From assembly GCA_900175165.2 (NCBI GenBank), contig FWWN02000549.1:1-51033 (forward strand): a stretch of DNA of 51,033 nucleotides, in the 5' to 3' direction. This document shows positions 1 through 10,743 of the stretch, piece after piece. The first letter of the stretch is position 1; every line of letters begins with the position of its first letter. Source of the DNA: Rhizomucor pusillus. Taxonomy: Eukaryota; Mucoromycota; Mucoromycetes; Mucorales; Lichtheimiaceae. The position numbers and the translations under genes are program-made. The notes beneath the pieces are model-generated. The model was not told the origin of the DNA and searched no databases. It was given only the letters and a program-made list of their open reading frames with translations.

Positions 1-641
1 GCAAATATCTGTCACTCCTTTGAACAAGTTTGTCGTTGTTTGACCAATGCCTATTCCAAATTTGATTCGCCAAAATAAAGAAAAGTATAAAATCTAAAGT
101 CGTCCCCCACCCCAGTATAAGTGTATGAGCAGTGAGCGCTATCTCTTTTTCAGAATGGATTCCCGTTATGTAGAAAGTGTTCTGGTAGAACCATCCATCT
201 ACAGCATACATATGACTTATCATAAGTCGTCGTAAATATAAATGTTACTGTGATATAGCGTTTTCGCGTAGATGATTCTACTTTTCTCTTCATTCTTTTA
301 GATAAATTGTGCCATTTAGTTCACGTTGAGCAAGTCAACGACATATCCAGGAACCACCAACGAGAAGGTGGCACAATCAGTTCCCAAAAAGTTGTTGGGG
401 CTCAAAAGTGCATACAGATTAGGTCTGCAACTCATAGTAATTGTCAGCCTAGATATCTAGCTGACACATACTAAGCATAAAATATTGTGATCGATGGAAA
501 ATGAATATGTAGCTGTTGAACCGGCTTGACTGAAATCGTTCGCCTGTTCCGTATCCGCCGTCTACTTGATCGTTTTGAAGGGGCTCCCGAGGCACACATT
601 CGTAGGCGAAAACCCACGGAAAGGTGAAGAAGAGGGAAACC
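1..641. other. No confident gene
   Basis: AT-rich sequence with no recognisable protein, RNA gene or repeat. Open frames here are short, overlap on opposite strands and resemble no family that I know. Confidence 0.5.
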
Positions 642-827
642 ATGGAAACTGCACAGCAATCTTTCCAGAGTGCGGCTGAGATTCAAATGGAATCGTCTCC
701 ATGTTACGAATTTGCCATGGTTGCAGGATCTGACAGGTTGGCCAGCCATATGTACAACGCTGTATTCCTCGTTAAGCAAGCGCGGACGACCGGCATATTA
801 GAGCTTGTGAGTTCATTACCCCTTTAG
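642..827 (+). CDS. Possible small protein, unknown
   Basis: A 61-codon frame starts at an ATG in a good fungal context (GAAACCATGG) and encodes METAQQSFQSAAEIQMESS at its N-terminus, with no signal peptide or membrane segment. A plausible 5' splice site (GTGAGT) follows the codons for ILEL near 808, so the frame could instead be the first exon of a spliced gene whose remainder I cannot place. I do not recognise the protein. A 102-codon frame overlaps it on the other strand, so chance is a real possibility. Confidence 0.2.
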   Translation: METAQQSFQSAAEIQMESSPCYEFAMVAGSDRLASHMYNAVFLVKQARTTGILELVSSLPL

Positions 828-1060
828 CCAGATTATATATCCAACGCTTCTGTAACATCGTCGTTGTCCTGACTTTTTGTATGACATTTATTTGCTTGAT
901 CTTTGTTTGTACTGAACGTATATGTCGCTATCCTTGATGCTTTTTGAGTATGTACACAGTGATGCATAAAGAAAGTCCTTGCTGATGCATTGAAGTTAAA
1001 GGTGATGCATTTCTCTCAGTGGATGTATAAATGCGGCCGGCGCGAGCATCCTCGGCTGCC

Positions 1061-1070
1061 AAGTATATAA
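1061..1070 (+). promoter_or_regulatory. TATA box of the first secreted peptide gene
   Basis: The sequence AGTATATAAT lies about 45 bases upstream of the ATG at 1110, a spacing that suits a TATA-directed start and a short leader. The neighbouring related peptide gene has a similar element. Confidence 0.5.
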
Positions 1071-1109
1071 TCAAAATTTCAAAGCAGCGATCGATACAAA
1101 AATCCTAGT

Positions 1110-1496
1110 ATGCATATGACACAACGTGTATTCTCCATTTTCCTTGTTTGCACTACTGTACTTGCTCTCATCCGTCAGGCACTCGCAAGTCCTGCCGTTA
1201 CTACTGAAAACATTGCTGTTCTCCCGGGCAACGAGGAGAAAGGAGTCACGGAATCCATGAAAGAAGAAAAAATACTTTCGTCTCAAGAGAACAACGACGA
1301 TGATGAAGCAGGCGAAACTGTTACGGTGGTGTATCCGCCCTTCCCTCCTTATCCTCCTTTCCCACCGTACCCAGAGTATCCACCTCAGGCAGCATCGGCA
1401 TCTTGGTACTACTACCCACATTGGTTTGCTACGTCGTCACTACCTTACGGTCGTCGCAAAAAGGGAAAGAAATGCGAGCATCCTTGGTGGTGCTAA
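1110..1496 (+). CDS. Secreted proline-rich small protein with Cys/Trp tail
   Basis: A single-exon 128-aa protein. The first 25 or so residues form a signal peptide (basic start, core FSIFLVCTTVLALI, likely cleavage after QALA). An acidic middle (QENNDDDEAGE) is followed by an aromatic proline-rich run of the YPPFPPYPPFPP type at about residues 72-88, a Tyr/Trp-rich patch, a basic stretch GRRKKGKK, and the C-terminus CEHPWWC at the stop codon. Translation could also begin at the second ATG two codons downstream. It resembles the next gene in architecture (signal peptide, Pro/aromatic repeat, two terminal cysteines around Trp), so the two are probably a tandem pair. Function is unknown: secreted wall-associated, antimicrobial or peptide-precursor roles are all possible and none is shown. 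Confidence 0.7.
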   Translation: MHMTQRVFSIFLVCTTVLALIRQALASPAVTTENIAVLPGNEEKGVTESMKEEKILSSQENNDDDEAGETVTVVYPPFPPYPPFPPYPEYPPQAASASWYYYPHWFATSSLPYGRRKKGKKCEHPWWC

Positions 1497-2051
1497 TAAT
1501 GCATGAGCATTGAAATGTAATTTACGTACATACTATCAACTGCAGATCTGTGAAAATAAAAACGGAATTCGTCTCTTCTTGAATGCTTGTAGGTCGTCAA
1601 TGGATAAACACTGCTATATCTACAAAAGAAGCAACCTAAAAAACATGCAAATCTGCTACTGGTAGCAAAATACTCCTAGCATCTGGTGGATGCTCCACGT
1701 TCCCCGCTGTCGTAATCCAAACGGATGTACGGGTTATGATAGTGATGATCTCGAAGGGCTGATAAATGAGTGCATTAGCTTGAAGTCACATCGCACCATT
1801 TTTCAACGATATTAATATGCATGTGTCCCGGCTATTTACAGCGACGGGAAACTAGTGATTGATCTTTAAGTTGCTCGATATATTTCATTCTGTGGAAGAT
1901 AAATATCGTTCTTGTAGATGTCAGGTGGATACTAAGGAAATTTATCTCGAAAAACAAAGAACTTGCAAAGATATAAAAGATTCGGAAACGGATTCCAGTG
2001 CAGGCTCTATATATTCTCCCTTTGGCCAAGCAAGAAACCATCCCAATCAAA
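1497..2051. other. Intergenic region between the two peptide genes
   Basis: It begins with the 3' region of the first peptide gene, which has an AATAAA-like signal near 1554. The rest is AT-rich and shows no supported gene, ending with the promoter of the second peptide gene. Confidence 0.5.
2005..2014 (+). promoter_or_regulatory. TATA box of the second secreted peptide gene
   Basis: CTATATATTC lies about 45 bases upstream of the ATG at 2052, matching the TATA-to-ATG spacing of the paralogous gene upstream. Confidence 0.45.
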
Positions 2052-2267
2052 ATGAAAACGCTCTTGATCTTTGGAATTGTCGCTGCCCTGGCTATCGTGA
2101 ACGCCGCGAACGACAACAATGTTGCTACAGAAGCCGCAGTTCAGGAACAAGCGCAAGCTGAACCAGCCTGGCATGGACGGACCCGCGGTCCGTATCCACC
2201 ATTCCCTCCTCTTCCTCCGCTTCCACCCCTTCCTCCATATGGTTACTGCTTGGGATGGTATTGTTAA
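2052..2267 (+). CDS. Secreted proline-rich microprotein with Cys/Trp tail
   Basis: A single-exon 71-aa protein. The start is taken at MKTLLIFGIVAALAIVNA, a clean signal peptide with probable cleavage after VNA. In-frame codons further upstream lie over the TATA box and are unlikely to be used. The mature part is an Asn/Ala/Gln-rich linker, then RGPYPPFPPLPPLPPLPP, ending YGYCLGWYC at the stop. It shares the YPPFPP motif and the terminal C-x(n)-W-[WY]-C pattern with the 128-aa protein upstream. No known family is recognised. The mature peptide would be only about 50 residues, with two cysteines that could pair. Confidence 0.7.
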   Translation: MKTLLIFGIVAALAIVNAANDNNVATEAAVQEQAQAEPAWHGRTRGPYPPFPPLPPLPPLPPYGYCLGWYC

Positions 2268-2644
2268 TCAAGCTATGCTAGAGGATGTCACAGTGTCCAA
2301 ACGTGTCCCTGTCGTCTACATAGCAATCTCTTTTTCCAGGCCTTTTTCGTTGAACGGCTTCCTTCCGCTCTCCTTTACTTGAATGCAAACAGTACAATAA
2401 ATTGCCATTCTCTTTTGATGTTTATCGTTTGTCTATTGGAATTGTTTCTCGTAATGGCTTTGTATAGAAGCTGTTAGCATAAGTCAGTTTTTACTGATTC
2501 TCGGTCAGCTGCCAGCAACGAAGCAAGCGGATTCATGCGGTTTTTGCAGGTTATTCCAATTTTTCTCGTTCTTGAGCCCGTCGCTCTTCTTTGGTATCCA
2601 CTTGACTGCTGCTTTACAGTAGTACGCGGGTGGCACGACGAAAG
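2268..2644. other. Intergenic region upstream of TRAPPC11
   Basis: An AATAAA signal at about 2397 suits the end of the peptide gene. The remainder is presumably the TRAPPC11 promoter and leader. No further gene is seen. Confidence 0.5.
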
Positions 2645-5600
2645 ATGAACACGTACCCGCAAGAATACATTGTACATTCGGTGCCTGTACTAGCAGTGTA
2701 TGGTTTAAATGACCAACCTTCAAGTCCTTCGACGCCGCGACAGCACCGGCCATCCTCCCGAGCCAGCCTCGGCACTACACTCGCAACAATCTTTAGCAGC
2801 AAGCAACAATACAATGTTTATGAAAGTGCGCGAATCCAGACCCACAATTCACCGGGATCGCCGCCTTTCCGAGTCTTATTTGTTGACAAGGTAAAGGAAG
2901 CAAACCAGGAACAAGAAAGAGGAGATAGGGTAAAAGAGGAGGTCCACGTCGATAGAGAAAGAAATGACAAAAGGAGGCAAGGCAGGATAGCTATTGCCCG
3001 CCTCACTGACGCTTTCTCTGTCTTCGCTCTTAGGATTTTACATTACCTGAACGTACACCAGCCGCACCCAACCTTCCGCCGCCTCACAGCGACTTATCAC
3101 CGCTTTCCAGAGAGTCGCCACTGTATCCAGATGGTTTCATGACGCCCTTGTGGGTAAAACGGCATATGGAGACGCCGAGCGCCATTGTTGGATTCTACGA
3201 CTTGTGGGATTGGAGCATGGAATCGGGCAGCCCACCGCGACCCAAGCGGGAGACGGGACCGCTGGCATCGCATGTATTGATCGATCCAACTGAGCGCGAG
3301 AAAGACACTTTGTTGTCACAAGAGATCAATACTCACAGAAAATATTATCAAGAAAAAGGCATCAAATTTGCGGTCACCATCATCTTGAAAAGACAGCATA
3401 CAGGTAAAAACAGTCTCGAATTGAAAACGATACAGGCTTAACATATCGCAACGCTTAGATGACTCGGCTGTTGAGGAGAGATTGGCAATGCTGCGAAAAC
3501 AGTCGGGTTTGGATAGCAAGGGCTCCATGTTTACGATCGCACCAGGAACACAGCATGACATGCAGGAATTTGTCAACGAGTAAATATCATTGGCATGTTC
3601 TGGAGAAAGAGTATCTGCTTACATAGTACGCTAGGCTGTACCGTTCATTGTACGAGCCCGCGATCCAGTTCTACAACGCCCGCATTAAAAAGTTACGAAA
3701 GAAAAGATCAAAGTTGCCGTCGCCTGCTTCGGCAGCACGGCTATCACAACCGAATGATTCCAATGAACCACAGCCTCTATCTATTCAAGGTTGGATGATG
3801 CGATATGATTACAAGATAGGATTCTTCTTGGAAACACGGCAAGACATTGAAGGTGCAATGAAGTGAGTGTATATATATCCTAAACAATTTGGATGGCATT
3901 TATTTTATTAAATGGGACATGCAAAGATCCTACGAGAGTGCGTATACGTTGCTATCCGATATGCTTGCACCCAAATCATCCATTACTCCTGGACAGACTG
4001 GGTTTCCGCTGCGCGGTAAACGTTGGGAAGAAGCTAGAGAATTATTAGACTGTATCAATATCAAGGTAATAGTTACATTGGGCAAGTTCACTTCTTTCGT
4101 TAGGCTTACCTGTCTTTTAGATTTGTCGTTTCTATCTGTACATGAATGATTCATCTTCCGCATTAGCACAGCTCAATGGGCACTTGCAGACAATTCAAAC
4201 TTACTCGAACGAGTGGGGTATTGGAGAACAGTCGTTGGAATATTGGGCGTGGTTATCCAAACAGTACCGCATATTTGCCGACCTGATTGACACAGCAACG
4301 CAGCATGGATTCAAAATACCTATTCCGACTTCATACATGTCTGGTAGTGGCTCATCATCACACTTACCGGGCAGCCCTCTGCTAGGTGCCAGCAGCGGTG
4401 CAGCGGACGCAGAACTTGGTGGATGCAATCCCGCTGCAGTGCTTCAGCATCCCGGTTTTTACTACCACTTGGCAGCCATGTGCTCTGCAGAACGGCGACG
4501 ACGATTCCTGGAGATAGATGCTACCAAAGCAACGGGAGTAATGCAGATTCTGCTGGCAAATGAAAAGCAAGTCGACCACTCGAACCAGACGATCGAGCTC
4601 CTCACAAAAAGCTACGAACAATTTAAAAAGAACCGCAACGGGCGCATGACGCTGTACCTTGCAGCAGAGATTGCCGGCACTTATTACGAGACCGGCAAGT
4701 ACGAGATGGCGCTCAAGTTCTTTGAGAGGATAGGCAAAACATACCGCAAAGAAAAGTGGAACATGGTGTTGACATCCATACTTCGGTGGTCCTTGCGATG
4801 CGCCAAGGAGCTCAAAAGCTGGGACCGTGCATTTGAGTTCCTGCTGGAACTTTTATCCAGTGAATTACCTATGCCCGATCAAAAGCGCCAGGATATCCAA
4901 AAGGAATTGATGGACTTGATGCAGACCAAAGATGACGATGTAAATGCAACAGCAGCAGCAGCTGTGCCGATAGCCATCAACATGGACGAGATTAATCCGT
5001 TACTGACATGTGGTGTCCAGTTCAGAACAGGCGACGATTATGTGGATGCGCCTGTACATTTCCAAATATCGCTTAAAACCGGCAAGACAAGTCCGCCTTT
5101 GCCGCTTCCATTTGCATCCATGCGTATTCTATTCAGTGATCCTCAATACAACCTCGTCTTGTACGATGACGGGTCAGAAGAAGATTTAGAACCACAACTG
5201 GCGTTGATCAATTGCCACGACGGTGTGGAAAAAGTTACTGAAGGCGAATTCGAGGGTTGGACAACCAAAAGTGTGGATCTTCGGATAGCAAAGAATCAGA
5301 CCCGAGTGTTTGAAGGAAGCATACTGCCAAAGGAATGTGGAGAGTTAAAGGTGATTACATGATTTGGACCCAATTTGATTGCCGTATCCATATTCATAAT
5401 GTCCGCAGATAATTGGCGTATGTCTGGATCTCAAGTCTTCTCACAGACATATCAGCCTGAACTATGACCTGGACCGACCAACCGAAGACTTTTCAGATTC
5501 TCGAAGAAAATGGCTATCGTTTATTCAAGGTATAAGCCATGTCCAGCAAAATCGTACATTTTACTCAAATATTTGCCGCTTATAGATTCCTCCAAACCCG

Positions 5601-7254
5601 CATTCACGCTTTTGGATGGCCGCGGAGACCTGAACAAGATAAAGTAAGTAGTAATGATCGTGCTCCAACACGTAACATAGGACTAAATATATTGTCAGGA
5701 TTTCACAGCGACCGCCCAGAGTGCACATCAAAGTCGACCACCAAGGACAAGCCCTACTGGACGAGCTTTACAAGGTTAATGTCACTCTAGAAAATGAGGA
5801 GCAGCTTGCTATTGAAGGTTTCCTATATGCAGAAATGAAAGATTCAGACGGACAAGGTCAGTAATGTTCATTTTATCCATTTGGTGTTTACTCACCCGAC
5901 TCTGTAGAACAAATGGCGACTTTTTCGGCTGACAGGGATGACGATCATCAAGTGTCTTTAGGCCGCGTTGAGCCTGGACAGTCTTGTACAAAATCTCTAT
6001 ACCTCCGAGGAAACGATATACCTGGAACGCGCATTGTGACACTGAAGGTAATGCAAATGAGAGCGTGCTTTTAAAGTAACGATTATCCATATTCACTGAC
6101 GTCTATTAATTAATTCAAGGTTTCTTACAATGCAGCTGGTAATGGAAGCCAAGATAACGCGGTAGAAAAGCGAGAGGTGCTGCGGGTACCATTCCGCACA
6201 GCATTCGAAAGCGGTTTCCGACTGAAGCCGCTAGCGGATAAGCTGGAGAAGAGCGATGGCGACCCGGAGCTTTCACGGTCAGAGACATGGCTCGTTGCGA
6301 GCTCAATACGGAACTGCGCAGATATTGATTTGGAAATTGAGGAAATAGAGTTTGAGCAGCAGGTAACAATAATCGTGTCCCTAAGTTTGTGCAACAATAG
6401 TAATTGTCTCTCTGTGCACATACACAGCCCTTTGAGCATCCGATAACAACGCTAAGTCTGATCTCGGAGCCGGGACCCCTGAAAAGTTCTGGTAAGCCTA
6501 GACTCTCTCGGCAGCAGCCAGACCCTGCAAATTAGCTAACCAAAATTCTTGTACAAAGAATGGAAATCTGGATACCTTCATAATGCAAATTACTTGTTTC
6601 GCTTGAGAACCGAGGATGTCACGGAGCTTCAGCCGTCGGTGCCCGTCGGAAGCATCAATATCTTTTGGAAGAGGTGGGAATGCATGAATAACAATGCAAC
6701 GGGAAAAAGAAAATGAAATTGATACACGATGCACTAAAACGCTGCAGGAGTGGACAACATGTGGAACAACCCTTCAAGACAAATATAGCATTGCCCTCGC
6801 TCGAGTTCCGTCCACCTAGTCTTTCGATTATTGCCGGTAAGGGAATTTTTTATCTTATTTGGTACAGGACTAATAATTTGTGGCTGCAGAGGCACCGAGT
6901 GAGATCTACGTGGGCGAACCATTTACGCTGACATATACAATTAATAACCCAACAGTTCACTTGGCAGAGTTCAATGCGTCGATTGAACTCAGCGATGCAT
7001 TTGTTTTCTCGGGGCTCAAGATGCTGCGGGGTCGCATTTTACCGCTAGGGCGAGCGACGTACTACTACACATGCTATCCTCTCATAGCCGGTAAAGTCCG
7101 CCTACCTCGACTAAAAGTGATTGCCAAGCAGCTTGGCGTCGAAAAGGAGGTGCCTATAGAGATGCTTGAGCACGGTAACGACGGGCTGAAACAGGGAGTG
7201 CTCGAGCAACGACCGCCACTGATGGTCTTTGCCAATGCCAGACGAATTTTTTAG
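2645..7254 (+). CDS. TRAPPC11: TRAPP complex subunit 11 (foie gras and gryzun domains)
   Basis: Subunit of the TRAPP vesicle-tethering complex acting in ER-Golgi and Golgi traffic. Fifteen exons join in phase to 1228 aa: 2645-2890, 3034-3403, 3459-3579, 3635-3862, 3927-4065, 4121-5350, 5409-5529, 5586-5643, 5699-5856, 5908-6047, 6120-6362, 6428-6491, 6559-6673, 6748-6836, 6890-7254. The N-terminus MNTYPQEYIVHSVPVLAVYG and the blocks YDYKIGFFLETRQDIEGAM, YWAWLSKQYRIFADLID and LQHPGFYYHLAAMC match the TRAPPC11 foie gras region (about residues 290-620). The C-terminus, with IYVGEPFTLTYTINNP, is the beta-rich gryzun region. A Ser/Pro-rich insert near residues 25-50 looks lineage-specific. Intron 1 (143 nt) is longer than the others (about 50-80 nt). 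Length is close to animal TRAPPC11. The total closes in frame, which supports the model. Confidence 0.93.
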
Positions 7255-7383
7255 CAGCGTGTGTAACCTAGTAATTAAAACTGCTGCCAATTTGTTTCAA
7301 CCTCATTCGGGTTTTTTTTCTTTCTTTTTATTTTTGAATTGATCTCTTTATTCTTTCTTTCGTTTATCCGCTTGCGGCTCACC

Positions 7384-9058
7384 ATGTCGGATACAGTCGT
7401 AATCCAATCGATTATCGATTTACCAAACCACAGCAGCGACGCAGCAGCAACGTCAAGTGATAGTAACAACAGTGTTGATCCAGTCAAGCTGGACACTCGG
7501 CCGCTTTCTGCTCCTCGAAACAGCACTGGTCAGACCTGCAGTCCACTGTCGCCGCCGTCGTCGCCCGACTCGGATGTGGAAGGCCTTGATTACTACTATT
7601 CTTCACCAGGGGAAGATGACGAGGACGATGAAAAGTCCAGGGGCTCCAGGGGATCCAAGACAGCTCCAATCACATTGAACGACGACGATCCTTTCATTAG
7701 AGATTTTGGAATTTTTGGAAACCAGCAGCAGCAGCCAAAGATCGACAATCTGAAACAGGATCCACACGTGCCTGTTGCCAGCACTGAGCAGCAGCAACGG
7801 CAGCAACGGCAGCCAAAGATGACCTTTGATCTTGCTGCGTTTGCTCGGCATTTGCACGAGCATCGGCTGTCGGTCATGCAAGCCAGCCGGCAAAGTCGGA
7901 TTGTCTTGACGGAACAAGATGAGCTGGAACTCGAGAATTTGCTAAAGAAGCACCCGTTGCCGCTAGCTGCGCAGTCGCCGGATAATGAGATCAGGCAATC
8001 CATGTTTCTGAAGAAGCTGAATGAGCGTACTGTGCCTACCAGAAAAGGTAAATGATCTTTCAAGTTTGGTGGCGATGTGTGTGTAACTGAAACGTTAAAT
8101 TTTTTTAGCAGACGAATCCAATGCTGACAAGAAGAACAATGTACGACCGACCGAATCCTTGTCTGACCCTACGAACGCCTTTACGTCGCCGCGTCGAGCA
8201 CCGCAACCACCGAAACGTTTGACTCCACCTGCTCGCCCTCCTCGACATTATCAATTGCCCTCCCTTGCTCAGAGTACGGACGACGCTGTGCCAACAACGA
8301 CTACTCCTTCCGCCGATCAACAAAAGCCTGCAGCACCAACCGGAAAGTCGCTGGGACTTTTCGGCAGTCTTCGCCAACGCACACGATCTCAGTCTCCCGG
8401 TCCTATCAAGGGATTGATGCGAACGCTGAGCACCAGCTCTGTATTGTCGGCAACGTCGCTGCGTAGCAACCAGCGGACAGGCACTGGTCGGTCAGCGTCC
8501 ATGTCGCCAGCCGCAATAGCAGTTATCAATCACGATAAACAACCAGCAGCATTTAATGAGCAGCAACAGCAGAAAACAATCAAACGCACCCTATCGCAAC
8601 TGCTAACGAAGCGACGCGTGGTGACGAAAACAATCAATATGGATCACAACGAATCTGAGCGCAAAAAGATCGTCCGTCGCACCATCATTCTCGTGGAACC
8701 CGATCCAGCCAACGGCGCAAGTATCGAGTGTAGCAAGGAGGACGATGACGTCCAGGGCGTTGAAGTGCGAGAGATGAGCGATGGATCGGTTGTCTGGGGC
8801 ATGGTCGATGCGCACCATCGATCGTCGCCTCCTCCGCCTATCCCAAAACGCTCGCCTCAACGCATTCAGGAGGAACAACAAAGGCAACGACAACAACACC
8901 AATGCCTCCAAAATACCGATGTCTACTATGCGCCAGAGATGGTGCTGCCGAGTCTCGTGCAAATGATGTCGACTGTCGACCGCGAACCTCCACCCAACAT
9001 GTCGGTGGAAGAACAGCTAGATGAATTTATGCGCTCGCTCGGATACGATGGCAACTAA
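7384..9058 (+). CDS. Unknown Ser/Gln/Pro-rich protein
   Basis: Two exons (7384-8047 and 8109-9058) give 537 aa starting MSDTVVIQSIIDLPNHSS. The start has a good context (CACCATGTC) and follows a pyrimidine-rich leader. The protein is largely low complexity: acidic stretches, Gln repeats, proline motifs such as PPKRLTPPARPPRH that could bind SH3 domains, and basic Ser/Thr segments. Two parts look ordered. One is a helical block near residues 155-215 containing FDLAAFARHLHEHRLSVM and LTEQDELELENLLKKHP. The other is the C-terminal tail MSVEEQLDEFMRSLGYDGN. The 3' splice site is a tandem AGCAG at 8107-8111, so a 536-aa form lacking one alanine is equally possible. I do not recognise the family. 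An actin or polarity adaptor role would be only a guess. Confidence 0.75.
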
Positions 9059-9371
9059 AAAAAAATTCTCAATTCTAGGACGCTGGTCGTCTCTACCTGT
9101 ATGCATTTATTTTCCCTCCTCACCCCCCTCGCTTCTGTAAAGCTTTCCATCCACATTTTTGCTCTCCTTCTTCACATCTTCAAAAAACAGAGCCTGTAAC
9201 TATATATGTTGTTCTTCTCTCATGCTTCATTAACCAAAAAAAGGATCCTTTTCATGTTCTCTGAAAAATGTCTGCGATGAACTTTTTGGGGTAGTCTATT
9301 GTTATTATTTGTTTGTATTCGTTAAGTTATCTACAGTATATTATTTCCACTACTTTGAGATACATCGTTGT
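9059..9371. other. Convergent 3' regions
   Basis: The downstream regions of the unknown protein (plus) and PHO88 (minus) face each other here. The sequence is T- and C-rich with no additional gene. Confidence 0.5.
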
Positions 9372-10102
9372 TTACTCAGCCTTGAGAGCCTTCTCTGCAC
9401 GTTTGATGGAAGCCTTGTCAGTCTTGGGTTGCTGGGATTCGGGCACCAATCCAAATGGCGCTTCGACGCGGAACGGGCGGCGCAAAGGACCATTCGCGGT
9501 AGGCTCGCCCCAAATATGGATTCTGGCCTCCTTGGTGGTCAAGAACGTCTTGAAACCAAGGATTGATTGGATCAACAGTGGCTGTACAAACTTAAACTGC
9601 AAATGCATAAACGCAACCATCAAGACGCCTGTCAATGCCTGGCGAATTGCCTTTTTGATCTCTTGGACATCGTATTCTATGTCGTGATGTCCGTTCAAGT
9701 GAGTTACGCGGCAAAACCGATTAGTAAAAGAAAGGAAGGATTTACCTTGGTAAGTGGTCGTGACAAGTTGTTCGGGATTCTCTGTGCCATCCCAGCTTTG
9801 CTTCTTGGGCTCAACGTAGCGCAAAGGCGTTTGATCTGTATATATATCGCAATCACCCTCTCTGATTAAAAACGACGGCCAATTTAAAAACAAGTCAGGA
9901 TATTACCGTTCTTCCGGACAACCTTCCACATGAGCCAGTAGTAGAGGCCAATGACAAGCAACTGGCAGACGACGTAGAATGCGCGCAAGTACCACAGGGT
10001 CTCTGGTTCCTCCAACGGCAGCTTCTTGGTATATTGGCGGAGAACCATAAAGAACACAATGTTGAACGCCGGGTGGTTCACGATTTTCATCCAGTCGACC
10101 AT
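9372..10102 (-). CDS. PHO88: Pho88/Snd3 ER-targeting membrane protein
   Basis: ER membrane protein of the Pho88 family (SND3 of the SRP-independent targeting route; first linked to phosphate uptake in yeast). Three exons in transcript order, 10102-9907, 9835-9746 and 9676-9372, give 196 aa, against 188 in yeast. The start MVDWMKIVNHPAFNIVFF precedes the first hydrophobic segment. A second segment is FYVVCQLLVIGLYYWLMW, followed by the family landmarks RYVEP, VTTTYQ and YDVQEIKKAI. The third hydrophobic stretch is LTGVLMVAFMHLQFKFVQPL. Near the end IHIWGEPTANGPLRRPF is strongly family-like, and the tail ends KALKAE as in yeast (VKAE). All phases close. An upstream in-frame ATG at 10153 would add 17 residues but is not needed. 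Confidence 0.93.
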
Positions 10103-10743
10103 GCTTGCGTGTGTGGGGTGGCGGGAAAGAAAAAGTGGGAGAGGGCAGGGCAAAATTCACCAACCAATGGTCTACTGACAATGCTTCAGAAGAATGGTTA
10201 CACTAGAAAAAAGTTAGTTCGCGATGGCTGATATGGTACAGTGCCTTGTATCCCTTGGCTTTTATTTGTCAATTCGATGCATCACTTTGCGGAAACGTAC
10301 TAGACCCTATTCACGGAAAACTAACGTTTGCTTAATTCTCGGTCAATTGCACAGCAATTTATTACATCACTGTCGTGGAGACAGATAGAGTTGCATTGGC
10401 TCTTCATAATCAAAACATTGAATGCGCACTGTATCTCAAGTTCACTGACAAGTTTGTGGAACACCCTTGCTATGTACCGATTTGCAAAAGATGGTCCATA
10501 ATAAATCGAAATGGATCTAATTCTCAAACACCTCGACCCATTTGTTTGGATGCGTTTGCTTCTTGTATCTACCAAACTTGGATTATGTTTTTCTCCGGTC
10601 GCGTGAACCGACTCTGACCGGCCGTATCATGCATATGTCAGCACTGCGAAAAAGTTGAATTACAAAAAGGGATAGGTGATAAAAAAACAAAAACCTGGAT
10701 ACGGAAAAATAAAGTAAGCGACATCTCTCTTCCCTTGCTAACC
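10103..10743. promoter_or_regulatory. Divergent promoter region
   Basis: About 640 bases separate the starts of PHO88 (minus) and the next gene (plus), so both promoters should lie here. No convincing additional gene was found, and the short open frames are unrecognisable. Confidence 0.5.

Noticed and set aside
3582..3634. Alternative TRAPPC11 acceptor at CATAG just upstream of the chosen one
   Set aside because: With the GTAAAT donor it breaks the frame; the CTAG acceptor at 3634 restores it.
7596..8063. 155-codon minus-strand frame rich in Cys and Ser
   Set aside because: Antisense to the Gln/Ser-rich exon of the unknown protein; composition is the mirror of CAG/GAC-rich codons.
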